NCBI GenBank assembly: GCA_030549335.1 | Contig: CM060198.1 | Location: 58,543,453-58,607,452 of the forward strand | Length of the DNA stretch: 64,000 bases | Reading direction: 5' to 3' | DNA from: Pontederia crassipes | Lineage: Eukaryota > Streptophyta > Magnoliopsida > Commelinales > Pontederiaceae | Part shown: positions 38,090-50,753 of the stretch, piece after piece | How the letters are laid out: each line of letters starts with the position of its first letter | Position numbering within the stretch: position 1 is the stretch's first letter | The notes under the pieces: generated by a model | Database searches by the model: none | What the model saw: only the letters and a program-made list of their open reading frames with translations | Told to the model about the DNA's origin: nothing | Translations under genes and position numbers: made by a program

Positions 38090-39240
38090 TCCGGGTCGGA
38101 TTGATCCGTGAACCTGATGATTATATTATAAAAATCCATATTCATTATATTTAAAAGAGTTTGTAGATAAATGGTTTGCTTTTATTTAAATTTATTATTA
38201 TGTACATATTACAAAATTTTGAATAAATTATTTCATGAAATACACATCGAGAAAAACTAATGAGTTTAATTGAATCTATTATTTTGATTTAAAATATTTT
38301 TATTATTTTATTATTAATATATTTTATTTTAAAATTCAATTATTCTTATGTTAATAACTTTCCTTTTTTCATATGTTTTTATTAAATTATTTCTCCTTCC
38401 TTTTTTCTCCATTCAATTATTTCCTATTTTTACTTTTTTTCTCTCACTTCCTCTTTTTTCTCCAAAAATTTACCACTTCATTATTCTCCTTAAATTTCTC
38501 ACTTAATTTATAAATCATCATCTTCCTTTTTTTCTTTTCACAATTATATATTTTCTTTCCTTTTGTGTTTGATTTCATCATTCAAATTTTTAGTTTTGCA
38601 TTTTTAATGCAAAATTTTTTAAAAACCAATGGTCTCCTTTCACAATTATTTGTTTTCTTTCCTTTTTTATTTGATTCTATCTTTGAAATTTCTATTTTTG
38701 CAATTTTAAATGAAAAATAAAAAACTGAATTGAACTTGTTTTGTCCGCTTCAAACCGACTTTAGTCAATTCTGGAACTGAACCTGAGTGGAGGCCAGTTC
38801 GCGATTCAATTATTTTGTCGGCTAGTCCGGTCTAATTTTCAATATTGCTTTTAATTAAATAAACCTATCAACATAAATAGTGGAATTAATATTATATTTT
38901 AATTTACAACATAAGACACTTTAACAACAAAATACATTTATCACATAATTGCAAAACCTTTAGTATATAATACAACTTGATCAAATCATATTTTACTTAT
39001 CAATTAATGAACACCATTTGGATCATGTGTAGATGAGGATTAATAAATGTTATATAGTAGGAAGATTAATAGAGGTTTAGATGAGAGAAAAATTAAGGCA
39101 AAGAAAAGTGAAGCATACTCATGGATCCGATTGTCCAAAATAATTTAATTAGGACATGTAATAGTATAACAATGTATATATATAAAGATGTAAAGTACGA
39201 ATGGTGTAATTTCATATATAAGATTATCATTGTTATAGGA
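38090..39240. repeat. Dispersed duplicate, copy 1 (partner at 43324-44915)
   Basis: It shares long collinear stretches with 43324-44915. One is the pyrimidine-rich part (TTTTTTATTAAATTATTTCTC type). Others are AAACCTATCAACA, AAGGCAAAGAAAAGTGAA and GATTGTCCAAAATAATTTAA. The part up to 38847 ends with CAATATTG and looks like one of the CAATATT-ended elements, but the homology continues about 390 bp beyond it. More than the element was therefore duplicated. Confidence 0.65.
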
Positions 39241-39399
39241 TGTAATTTCATATATAAGACGAAGATAATGATAGGGTATAAAATTTTGTAATATTGAATG
39301 TGATTAAAATTTTGTAGCAATGATGACATTGTGGTGATAATAGTTTCTTCTTGTGATATTATTATATTTATGTGATGTCATTAATTTTATTTGTCATGC

Positions 39400-40015
39400 A
39401 TAATAACGTCTTTACTTTCTACTATTATTGATGTGCAGAATGCATTACAAATCTGTATGGAGAGGGAAAGGAAGAATAAAAATACGGGAGCGGTAAAATA
39501 TATCATAATTATCATCACATTAGTGACATGTTGATGGCGGATTATGATATGAATTCGATGCTACAATAGTGTCTCCATAGTGTCACAATAACGTCGAAAT
39601 AGAGAAGCAGGTTAACGTTGCCTTATTGTCAATTTATCGCTGCAACAAACAGTACAAAAGCCGAGCTAAGAATGACTTTGGTGTCATAATGGTGTCAACA
39701 TAGCGTGGCAAGATTTAATGCCACATTGACGTCAATATGGCGTTGCGTTGTTTAGTACTTCCTTGGCATCAATGGCGACGCTAAATATCCTCTTTTGCCA
39801 CGTGATCGACGTCAAGTTAGCGTATACTTTGTCCAACGACCAGTGTCATTGTAGTATCTCAATAGCGCTGAAGCCATGCTTTTAGCATCAAAATTTTGAC
39901 GTCACATGTTTGTGACGTTGCTGCAATGCTAAAGTGTCATTAAGTTAACTAACAACAATCATCGCTGCTTTAGAGACGCAGCTTGATGTTGCTAAAAGTG
40001 AAATTTTTTGTAGTG
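39400..40015. mobile_element. Partial CACTA-like element, right end only
   Basis: The right border reads AAATTTTTTGTAGTG, ending at 40015, and is preceded by many copies of GTGTCAAnATAGCGT-like words typical of CACTA subterminal regions. I found no matching CACTACAAAA left end, so it is truncated or its left end has decayed. Confidence 0.45.
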
Positions 40016-43000
40016 TTCACGTAGTGCCTCTTAGAGGAGGTTTCGTCACATGGCAAGAGTAAATTTTCCAAGCGAAACAACAATAATATCTCTTTTGAAA
40101 GTTAAATATTTTTTTATGAAATAGATTTTTCTTAGTTATTATGATAGTGATATGACATTGATGTTAACTAACTTAGATATAGAATTTTTTTAAAAATATT
40201 AGTGATTTATCAGTAACCACTAATTTGCATGGGCTATCTTTACTTTTATTTTATTGTTTCTTTTACTTTTCTATAATTTATTTTAAAATTTCATCACATT
40301 GAGGCAATAATATTTAATTAAATATTTATATTTATATTTATATTTTTTGTTATTTCACCATTTGTCCGACCCCGATTTAAACATCGATTTAAATCGGAGT
40401 TCGCGATTCATTACGGACGATCAAATAATTTTTTTTAAAAAAATTATGCATTACTTCTCTAAGTAATACAAGAAAGTGATAACATACATAATCAAACCAC
40501 GCAGTTTATATTGATTATTCAGAACATATAACAACCCTAGAGTTTATACAACCACATAGTCATGAAAAATTTATATTTTACAAGGTATAAAATTATTTTT
40601 TGTAGATAACACATATCAAACTTTCTCAGTATTTCAATAGAAGGATATGAGAATTACAAATCTTTTATCTAATACGCGTGGTAGGGGCACATATCTTCTC
40701 GATACCTTACTAGTAAAAAGGATCCACACCCTGTTAAGGCTAGTATCTCGCGATCCAAAAAATTTTATTGATCTGAAAAAGTGTACATTAACACTATGAG
40801 CAAATAATAGCTCAATAAGCTAATAACTCATAAGTTATATGTTACCATCTAATAAATTCAAGGAGACATAAAAATACATGCATTAATCATAATATCAAAA
40901 TCAATATTTTTATACATTTAACAAATACATATATAATATTCCCATCAAAATCATCACACTCAATTTACAATCATTGTGATTTAAACATATCAAACATGTG
41001 TATGTAATGTAACACTCTTATATATATGCACGGATCACCAGTGGTCGATAGGTGGACTCTAGATGTGGTTTCCTTCGTTCTACCTCATCCCTTTCGGATA
41101 ACATATCATATAGCGATAGATGAATTCGAGAGGTGGCCTATACAAATTCTAGAGGTGGCCCCATCGCAACTACTCATGATGTGGCACTTAGCTTCGCATG
41201 TCACTTAACTCCAGCTTATCTCATTCCATTATTGAGGAACAGAAAGATGGATTGAACTCTAAAAGTGGATCCCATCGTGATCAACGATGTAGTACTTAAC
41301 TTCAACCATCATATATGCATATGCAGGGAGATGCAAATACATGATTCATCATATAATAATTTTATATCAAATATCAAATAATTATTCAGGCCTTGTATTC
41401 CAAATCTCAAATGATGAATCATATGGAACACTCATTCAAATGGAGTAAGATTATATTTCATGAAATCAATCCGTAACATATCACATATGCTTTTCAATTG
41501 TATCATCACTTGATTAATCATTTCAACACACTTTTCATAAAAACTTGTCGAAATATGCATTTAATACATATAACAATCAATATCACGCCAAATTCAAAAG
41601 TGATGAATACAAAGAGTAGGAGAAACTAACTTACTTATAAAGGCTAACAAAAAATTTCCTTCCCTTTTTCACTATTTTACTCCTCTACTCATATAACAAT
41701 AATAGGAAGGGAATATATTACTACTATGATATGAAGATTAACATATCATGTATGAAACATTAATAATTGAAAATGTTACATTGTACTCATGCATTAACTC
41801 CTGTAACCTAAGTAATTATTTATCATAATGATTAACCTAGTAGTATGATAGATTGCATGCATGGTAAAGAAAAATCCATATCTTTTGGTATACATAACCA
41901 AATGACATCATTCTAATTTTCATTAGTTCATAATTATAGAGTCATTAAGTTGTAAAAAATTCAGATATTATTCCATAAGGGTTTGTTCTCATGAAAATCA
42001 AGATTCAGCCAAACTTTCAGGGTATTTTTGTGTTCTGACAGACTGAGTGATCTTAATTATACTATTTATATAAAATAAAAAACATGTCATATTTGGGTAA
42101 TTTATATTTTTTGTAAACTTAGACTTCATAGGGTGCGAAAATTCTTTGAATTTATATCTATCTTCACTGAGCACAATAAATTTAACAAATACTAGCATAA
42201 TCTGTTTTATATTTCATCTTGATAGATTGAGTAAGGCTCAGTAAAATATTTATAACTTTCTCTAAAGAATTTTTTAGTGATTCCAATTTTTAATGGAACC
42301 TAACATTCATTTCTACAACACCCTAAATTATCAAATAATTTCACGACATATTGGATTTAATATATAATTTAGAATATCGGATAACAGTTTCGATAGACAG
42401 AATAATAGCACTTTAAATAAGAGAACATAACTTCCTCTACGGGCATCTAATTAAATTGATTCTAAAACTCAAAGAAAGTAGACTCAGAGAGGATCAATTA
42501 AAATAAATTTCATAATTTTGGACCACTAAAAAATATGTAAATATGTAACTAAAGATTTGGGAACTGATTGAACATTGATAGGGTTAATCTTACACATGAA
42601 CAACATGAGGTTTGTCCCATGATTATCTAAGATCCGAAAATCAAAGAGATGAGAGAAGTTCAGAGAAATCCTAATTAGGTTTTTAGACAATAGAAATAAA
42701 AGAATAATTAATTATGAACTTACCACGAGCTTAACCCTAATTTCCCTTCCCTTTCTCCAAGTTTCTTCAAGATGTAGTAAGCTTTTCTTTTTGCCTTAGC
42801 TTTCGGCCAAGATACACTATTATTTTTCTCAAACTATATATACTCACAAGGGTAGAAAAATTTCACTAATTTAGTGTTCAACATGAGCAAATTAATAAAT
42901 CCTCAAATTGACAATTTTAAAATTTTAAAACAAGATTATTAGTTTCCCACGACACTGAAAAATAATCTCAATTTTTTGGCTATAGTACTGAAGAAATCCA

Positions 43001-43323
43001 AAGGTTAATATTTCAATGATTTTTTAACTTAGCATACTTAGGATTGATTTGGTTTAGCTAATAAAAATAATTAATAAGTTTAATTGCTTTAATTAATTTA
43101 TTGATTTAAACTGATTTTCAAAATTAGTAGTCATGCATTTGTATAGAAACTACTAAAATTATTAATAAATAATTAGTTACGATAAAAGTAACTATATTAT
43201 TGCCTGAAATAACAAATAGCCCTTCTATTTTTCTATTTGATAATTCTTTATTAGTCATATTATAAAATTATAAAATATTGAGATTTTTCATATTTGATTA
43301 GAAGTAAATATCATTTGTTTATC
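40016..43323. other. AT-rich intergenic sequence, diffuse old repeats, no gene
   Basis: The 41030-41310 part has short repeated words (GGTGGCC, CATCGCAACTACTCATGATG) like decayed retroelement flank, and about 42720-42850 contains CCCTAATTTCCCTTCC. No protein remnant, RNA gene or element boundary is convincing. Confidence 0.4.
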
Positions 43324-44390
43324 AATATTTTTAAAACCGACCTAGATGTCGAACCGATGTGTCAATTATGTTATGGTTTGACCGATTTAATCGTTTCAAC
43401 TAGATTGAACCATATTTTTTATTAAAATATTATTTATTTATTGTTTCAAAGTTATATAGTATGAATAAAAGTCTAGAAAGAATATAGAAAATACTCACAA
43501 AATATTTTTTTAGCATTGAATATTAATTTAAATATTTTCTAAATGATATTTAATTAATAAAAGCATCCACAATCTATTATAATTTTTTTATAAGATTAAT
43601 ATAGTTGAACGCAAATAGAAACAAAAAAAATTAGACCCATTATATTAAAATAATATGAAATATTTATACTATTAAAAATATGTCAATTTTTGAGATCCAT
43701 TATATTTAAAAGGTAGTAAGTTGAATGATTTAATTTTATTTAGATTTATTATTCTAATATAAATATTATGAAAAACTGAATAAACTAACGTCAAGAAAAA
43801 CTAAAGAATGAAATTGATCCCTATTTTTTAATTCATAATTTTTTATTATTGCTGTTAAAATCTTTTTTTAATGTAGTTATTACTAGGTCAATAATTTCCT
43901 TTTTGTATTTTTTTATTAAATTATTTCTCATTTTTCATTCAATTATTTCCATTTTTACTTTCTATCTCACTTTCCTTTTCCTACTTAAATTTCTCACTTC
44001 ATTCTCTCCTTAAATTTCTCACTTTATTTATACCCCATCACGTACCTTTTTATCCTTTCAAAATTACTTATTTCTCTCATTTTTTTATTTGATTCTACCA
44101 TTTAAATTTTCAATTTTACATTTTTAATACAAATATAAAACAATTGACTGAATTGATTTTTTACTTTTTTATAATGATCTCTTTTTCCATTTTCATTTAA
44201 TTCTATAATTGAAAATCCTAAATTTTCATTTCTTTAGTACAATAATTAAAAAATTATATTGAACCGGTTCAAGTGCCGTTTAACTATGTTCAATTTAATT
44301 TTTTTTGTTATTTTTTATTTTAAAGAAAAACTAATTGAACGGTTGATTCACGATTGAACTGACGGATCTGATCCGGATTAAAAGATACTG
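43324..44390. mobile_element. CAATATT-ended inverted-repeat element (about 1.07 kb)
   Basis: The left end CAATATTTTTAAAACCGACC and the right end, read inward, CAGTATCTTTTAATCCGGAT form an imperfect terminal inverted repeat. CCGGTTCAA/TTGAACCGG words lie just inside both ends. The interior is pyrimidine-rich with no frame. No exact target duplication is seen. Confidence 0.5.
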
Positions 44391-44915
44391 CTATTTATTA
44401 GCTTAGCCAAACATAGACTTTTAATTAAAGAAACCTATCAACAGAAATAGTGGCATTTATATTATATTTTAATTCACAACATAAGACGCATTAACAACAA
44501 AATGAAAATATACATTTATCACATAACTGTAAACCTTTAATACAAATACAACTTGATTAAATCATATAACTGATGAAAATAATAAACGTAGAATTTTTTG
44601 TTTTAAATATTTTACTTATCAATTAATGAAAAGTTTAAACACAAACTCATAAAATATATAAAATATCGTATTTATTCTGGTTGGATCATGTGTGCATGAG
44701 GATTATTGTGTAATATTAATAAATGTTATTTAGCAGGGAGATTAAAAGAAGTTAAGATGAGAGAAAAAATAAGGCAAAGAAAAGTGAAACATACTCATGT
44801 ATACGATTGTCCAAAATAATTTAATTATGAGATGCAATATTATAACAAAAAACATATAAAGACACAAAAATATGAATGGTGTAATTTAATATATAAGATT
44901 ATCATTGTCATTAAT
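44391..44915. repeat. Dispersed duplicate, copy 2 (outer part)
   Basis: Collinear with 38848-39240, containing AAACCTATCAACA, ATCACATAA and GGCAAAGAAAAGTGAA. It continues the homology beyond the inverted-repeat element. Confidence 0.6.
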
Positions 44916-45932
44916 TTTTAAATGTATAATTATGACAGCATATTGATATATTTCCCTTATGGTTGATGTTGTACATGAATGGTGAATTTCATATATTATC
45001 TTATCTATGGATCAAAATCATTTTTTCAAATTAAATTTAATAAGTGAAAATGTAATGCACGTTTTTTTTATTGACGCAATGTCATAAATGTTCATACTCA
45101 TTAATTTTTTAATATAAGATTATGATAGCATATTAGTACACATTTCTATCTATGAATAATGATAAATATGGAATGCGCGATTTTTTTATATGAATAATTT
45201 TATTAACAAATTTTTCTAATGACTAAACTCATATATGAGACAGTGGCAATAAAAAAGATGTATGGCACTCTCATTAATCCCTCATTTGTTACGTAAAAAA
45301 GAATAATTCATACATAGAAAAAAACATAAAATTTATCGAGATTCATCCTTAATTATGCTATGTCCTGAGACAACAATAAAATTTATAATGAGATTCGGAA
45401 AGTTATAGACACAATATTAAATATTTGCATAAAAAGGATTATCAAGGATCTCATAGGATATTTCATTAACACATAGGCGACAAACCACCCCATGAGGAGG
45501 TTAATTACATTTATCCTTAATTTTTAATCTTTTTCGATCCTAAACTTGTACACAAACTAAAAACTCCTCATATTAATATTTAATTTATAATATTTTATTA
45601 TTATATATATTTATTATAAATTCAAATTTTGACGATCGGAGTCATTAGAATAATTATTGACAGACGGCCATCCATTGGAAGTTCTAATGATAAGGATCCT
45701 CAAGAATCTAATATTAAAATATTAATCTTTATGTCATTGTTTTATGATATTAACATAATTTATTATAAATTTAGATTTCGACGATCGGAGTCGTCAGGAC
45801 GAACGTCCTATTCGTGACATTGATCATGGATAAAAATACCGACAAGTTGTGCTATCGATACTAGTGATGGGCGCTTTGCTCGTCGATATTTTGAAATGAT
45901 ATTTTTTTTCTATCAAAAAATGCGAAGGATTG
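44916..45932. other. AT-rich sequence with CACTA-like words, no gene
   Basis: From about 45630 there are GACGATCGGAGTCGTCAG-like words similar to CACTA subterminal repeats, suggesting an old remnant into which the next two elements inserted. Confidence 0.35.
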
Positions 45933-45940
45933 TTACTTGT

Positions 45941-46569
45941 TGAAAAAAATTATACCAAATGCTCTCAAACTTTAAGGTTTGCTCAGCACAACGATGCCCT
46001 CTTTACCTAGGACAGGCGATCTCTCGATTTTCTCATCTATGTGGCGCCCACGTGACCGTCTCCTCTCTCCTCCGCATAACTAGTTGTCCGATGTGGCAAT
46101 ATTTAAAAAAAATAAAAAAATGGCACGACGCGGGGTGGGCGGAGGGAAGGGGTCACTCGTCGGCGCGCGGGAGGAGGGAGGCTCGCCTCCCCCCCCCCCT
46201 CTACAATGTCGTCAGCGAGCGAAGTCGCAGGGGGGAGGCCCCCCCTCCCACGCGTCGCGAGGAGAGGGGGGGGGGCTCGCCCCCTCTACGACCTCGCTTG
46301 CTCGCCGCCCGTCGCAGAGGGTGGGCATGATGCCCCCCTCCCATGCACCGGCATAGCGTTTATTATTTTTAACCATTTTTTTAATATTTTCACGTCGGAT
46401 GGCTAGTTACACGGAGGAGAGAGGAGATGATTACGTGGACGTCACGTAGATGAAAAGTCGGGAGACTGCCTATCTCAGGTAAAGAGGACATCGAATGAAA
46501 TAAGTTAAAAGATGGAGAACATCACTGAACAAATTTTAAAGTTTGAGGGCATTTGGTGTAATTTTTTCA
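45941..46569. mobile_element. Mutator-like non-autonomous element 1 with GC-rich core
   Basis: It has long terminal inverted repeats of roughly 170-200 bp (left about 45941-46120, right about 46370-46569), starting TGAAAAAAATTATACCAAAT and, inward from the right, TGAAAAAATTACACCAAAT. The flanks carry a perfect 8-bp direct repeat TTACTTGT (45933-45940, 46570-46577). Long inverted repeats with 8-10-bp target duplications are typical of Mutator-like elements. The 240-bp core is about as GC-rich as DNA gets in this window, with runs of C (46190-46199) and G. It contains no recognisable captured gene. Confidence 0.75.
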
Positions 46570-46691
46570 TTACTTGTCGAAAATTGATCGTGAGAAATAC
46601 ACAAATTTCTTGCAGTATAGATATCATGCAAATCAAATCATATATAAAATGGAAAAAAAGCACATCGCCATATATATATCTAATAAAAATC

Positions 46692-47943
46692 AGATAATTT
46701 TCACCAAATATCCTTGAACTTTGGGCACATTCCCAATGTTATCCTCAAACTTTTGTAACAAGACTGTCCTCCACCTTTTATCTTGTTTCACCAACTATCC
46801 TTTTGACTTCTAATCGGTGGTTTCCCAATCATGCTTTCAGCGTGACATCTCTCACGGTGATCTTCTATATTTTTCGCGCAAGCAGCCATCCAATGTAGCA
46901 TTATTAAAAATAAAATAATATTAAAAAAAATAAAAAAGGGACCTCGCAAGAAAAGGGGGTCATCCCCCACTTCCGACAAGGTCGTCGTCGTTATAGAGGG
47001 GCCCCACCCTTTCCTTGCACCGACATGCGCAAGGAAAAGATGGAGGGGGGGGGGGGAGGTGGGTCGCTCCCCGCGTCGGCGAGGATCACGGAGGAGGTCC
47101 CCCACTTCCGGCAAGGTCGTTGTCGTCATAGAGGGGCCCCCACCCTTTCTTTTCACCGACATGCGCAAGGAAAAAGGGGGGGGGGGGGGGTTCGCGTCAC
47201 CCTCGTCGACATGGGTCACACCCTCCTCTGTGACCCTCCCCGGCGCAGGGAGCGAACCCGTCGCCCCTTCCCTGTGTGGACGAGCGCAAGGAAAGGTGTG
47301 GGTGTGGGGGAGGGGTCTCCCCCCTTCGTGGCCTCCGACGAGGTCATCGCAGAGGGGAGGACACCCTCCCTTTGACTATGTCGATGAGGTCATCAGAGGT
47401 CGACGCTACAACTCTCCCCTTTTGCTTGCGCCGACGAGCGCAGTCGCAAAAGGGAGGACCCCACCCCCACCCTTTCCCTACGCTGCCACGCGAAGGGAAA
47501 AGGGGGATGACCCCCCACCCCATCCCTTTGTATTGGCAAGGATTGCAGAAGGGGATCCCCCTTCCTTGCACGCGCTGGTGCAAGAAAAGGGTGCCCCACC
47601 ACCACCACCACCACTATGCTCGTCAGCGTAGGCAAAGTGAGGGTTCCCCTTGTGATGACCTCCGACAACCTCGATGAAGGTCGAAAATGGAGAGGGGACT
47701 CCTCTTTTCCTGCGCTACCCTTTTTCTTATTTTTTAAATATTATTTTATCTTTTTTATAATGTCACATCGAATGATTGCTTGCGTGAATGAGAGAAAAAT
47801 TTGTCATGTACCACCGATCAGAGATCAAACGAGTAGTTAGTGAAACAAATTAAAAGTTAGAGAATAGTCTTATTACAAAGTGAAGTTTAAGGGTAGCAAT
47901 AAAAAAAACGTCAAACTTCGAGAGCATTTAGTGAAATTTATCC
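46692..47943. mobile_element. Mutator-like non-autonomous element 2 with poly-G core
   Basis: The inverted ends of about 220-240 bp begin AGATAATTTTCACCAAATAT on the left and, read inward from the right, GGATAAATTTCACTAAATGC. They are flanked by a perfect 10-bp direct repeat AATAAAAATC (46682-46691 and 47944-47953). The same ACCAAAT..CTC.AACTTT pattern occurs in element 1, so the two are relatives. The core (about 46940-47720) is GC-rich with two tandem units of about 130 bp sharing CCCCCACTTCCGGCAAGGTC and ACCGACATGCGCAAGGAAAA, and G runs up to about 14. Open frames in it are low-complexity and not credible genes. Confidence 0.8.
46970..47200. repeat. GC-rich tandem units with long G runs
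   Basis: Two imperfect units of about 130 bp (from about 46969 and about 47099) each end in a poly-G tract. They could form G-quadruplexes on the plus strand. Confidence 0.7.
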
Positions 47944-47953
47944 AATAAAAATC

Positions 47954-49600
47954 TAAATATGTTTCCATGCACTTTTATATATAAAATCCCAGTGATGGAT
48001 GACCACATACTTCAACACATACCATGTCATTGTCGCGAAGATCATATATGGGAAATTATCCATAATCCCGATCAGGACAGACATCCTATTAGTGGCGTCA
48101 TCGATGAATTGTGTCGTCGGTGTTGGTGATGAACATTTTGCCTGTCGATATTTCGAAATCATATTTCTTTATATTTTTTTTACAATGATTGTTAGCAAGA
48201 AATACGTAATTTTCTTATAGCGTTTTAGCGCAATATCCTGTGAATCAAATCATATCAATGGCATACCATGTCATTATCGTGTGGATCATATATGGCGAAT
48301 TATCCATAATCCAAGTGTTGCATATCTTGCTACAAGTATAATACGTAGATCCGAGTTATAATAAAATTCGTTAGGTTAAATAATTATATGGACACTCCAA
48401 TTTCAAATGTTCGATTTCGTTGTCCTCATTATGCACTTGTTCATTTATATTTCTATCTCTCGATTCGATGCTAAGGCTAAGAGGAACCATAGATATATGT
48501 GCGAGAATATTGACAGCTCGATATGAACAATTAAATTAAATGTTGGCGGTCGACCTCTCCAACTACAAAATTATCTTTTCCAAAGTTCTAAAGTGATCAC
48601 AACCATAAAATGGTTATATATACTAATAGTGAGGAGTTCTACATTGAGGAGAGAAGGATATATAATCTTCTAATATTTCATGACTCGACAAAATTTGTCA
48701 TATTAATTTAACACTAGAGGTAATTAAAAAGTAACATATATATGATTTGGAGTTTTTTTTGTTTTGTGATAAGAAATGCTCGACATTAATTGGTGCATTC
48801 AATGGAACAAAAAATGAGACATTTGCAGAGATGGCACGGTTGACAAGTCCTAATCATGCTGGATCTTGTCATAAAAATTGTTTGAGGGGTGATCATTCAG
48901 ACTCCATGCAAAGATATTGCAATCTATATATTATAACTTTTAAAACTCATCCGAAGAAATAACAAGTTTCTTCTTTTTTAGTTTCATGATATCATCTGTA
49001 TTATAGAATATGTAGAGTAAAATAATTCTCCACCGTCTTCTTTGGTCGGTCAAATGACCGAAAATTTTTATTTCATATGTACTAAAAGATTCTTTTATTT
49101 CGAGATAAAATAAATGCCATAGATTCACCGTTGATCAGAATTAAAATTGGCAAAATAATTTTCTTCCTCCTTAAAAACAATAATTAATTCCTTTTGCACA
49201 TTCTCTAATGTCACACAAACGATCAGAAAACTGATTCTTTTTCTTATGCATATGTAACCAAGATGATGACCAATTGTTGTCCTAATTTCTTTTCTTTTTC
49301 TTTTTTTTTCTTGAAAGTTAAGAAGTGCGCCAAATTAAAAATTATTTGATTTAAGCTTCAAATAATATATTCTTTAACTGATGAAGTTTAATGTGTCACG
49401 ATTAATAAACATAAACTGATAAACGAGTATGTATATTATCGAATTCGAATTTCACAAATACAAGTAATCTTTTTTTATTTTTAAGTTTATGTTAATTGTA
49501 GAATTTTGGATCTCTTAGTGTAACTGGACAAAAAAATAGTGTTAAAAGACATGTTCAACCCCAAAAGGCAAAGTAAGTGAATTCATTTCAATTTCTTCCT
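47954..49600. other. Intergenic, no gene; possible CACTA-like remnant at 48040-48240
   Basis: The stretch ending AATTTTCTTATAGCG at about 48225 resembles a decayed CACTA terminus, and it shares words with 45845-45940 (CGTCGATATTTTGAAATGATAT-like). An open frame at 48747-48962 (71 codons) has no recognisable similarity. Confidence 0.35.
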
Positions 49601-49609
49601 CAAATTGTT

Positions 49610-50045
49610 GAGATGGGGTCGAGTGTTCATCGAGTCAGTACCTGATCCCAATCCGACCTAAGGTCAGGTTCGGATTGAATTTTTCCAACTTAATTTGACC
49701 CGACCCGACTTGCCAACCCATTTTTTATTTTTTTGAATTTTAAATAATTTTTTATTTAATTTAAATATTTTATATCATCTAAAATTTAAAAATATAAAAT
49801 AATGTATTTTAAATAGAGAATAATATGTAAATATTTAAAATAATATTTTTTATACCTAAAATACTTTATTTTATATTTAAAATAAAATAATAAATACTTT
49901 TTATATTAAAAAATAAAAGAAAAATAAAAAAATTTGACCACTTGACCCGACCTAATTCGATCCGAGTCGAATCAAATCGGGTCATGTCTAAAAGAATTGA
50001 AACCCAACACAATGCAATCCATTAAACTTGGGTCGGGTTTCTTCA
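49610..50045. repeat. Dispersed GACCCGACC-type repeat
   Basis: Two clusters of GACCCGACC/GGTCGGGT words flank an AT-rich centre, in the style of the hAT-like element at 21449, but I cannot fix its ends. Confidence 0.4.
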
Positions 50046-50515
50046 TAATGTAATTGCAACCATTTTATCATTTTGGAGTTTGACAAATTTAACCAAGTCA
50101 TTTCATAATCATCTCTACGTAAGAAAAAATATATACAACGTGAAGTTGGAGACAATAATTAAGTGCGTGATAAAAAAAAAAGTGCGTGAGAAGGACAGAA
50201 GTCAACATCACAATGATGCGATTGACACATGTTTGCCCTTGTTTTTGCCATGGCTTGATATGCACGATGCTAATTGATGCTTAACATCGTTAGGAAATTT
50301 GTAGACCAAAAGCTACTCGATCTTGTCTTCGTCGTCGTGCAATCGTTTTGATTTTGTTTTTTTTTTTCCTACGTACAATATCCAATTGAGGTTACGTTGG
50401 AGATCCTCCTTAGGCGCCAATCGTGTATCACATTGAAGTCCTCCTGTCAACGTGATTAAATTTTCTCCCAAATTTCTCCATTTCATGTCCAATACATAAT
50501 ATTATATTAGATGGT

Positions 50516-50521
<6 letters not shown>

Positions 50522-50570
<49 letters not shown>
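50522..50570. repeat. AT dinucleotide microsatellite, about 24 units
   Basis: An uninterrupted AT run. A second, shorter one lies at 50719-50739. Confidence 0.95.
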
Positions 50571-50571
<1 letters not shown>

Positions 50572-50753
50572 CAACTAAGAAAAGAAAGGAGAAACTCTTG
50601 TGTTGTCAAGAAATATTTCTTGTGTTATTAAGTGAACCAAGTAAATACATAGAGATGAAATATATAATTCCTAAAGATTTTGAGTCTTAGGTCTTAGAAA
50701 TTTATTTAATATTCTATGATATATATATATATATATATAATTTAAGTTTTTAA

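Noticed and set aside
45959-47677. Several overlapping open frames in the poly-G regions
   Set aside because: They lie in GC-rich tandem repeats within transposon cores, overlap on both strands and have no domain-like sequence.
48747-48962. A possible small gene at 48.8 kb
   Set aside because: 71 codons, no recognisable motif, no splice partners and AT-rich surroundings with transposon remnants.
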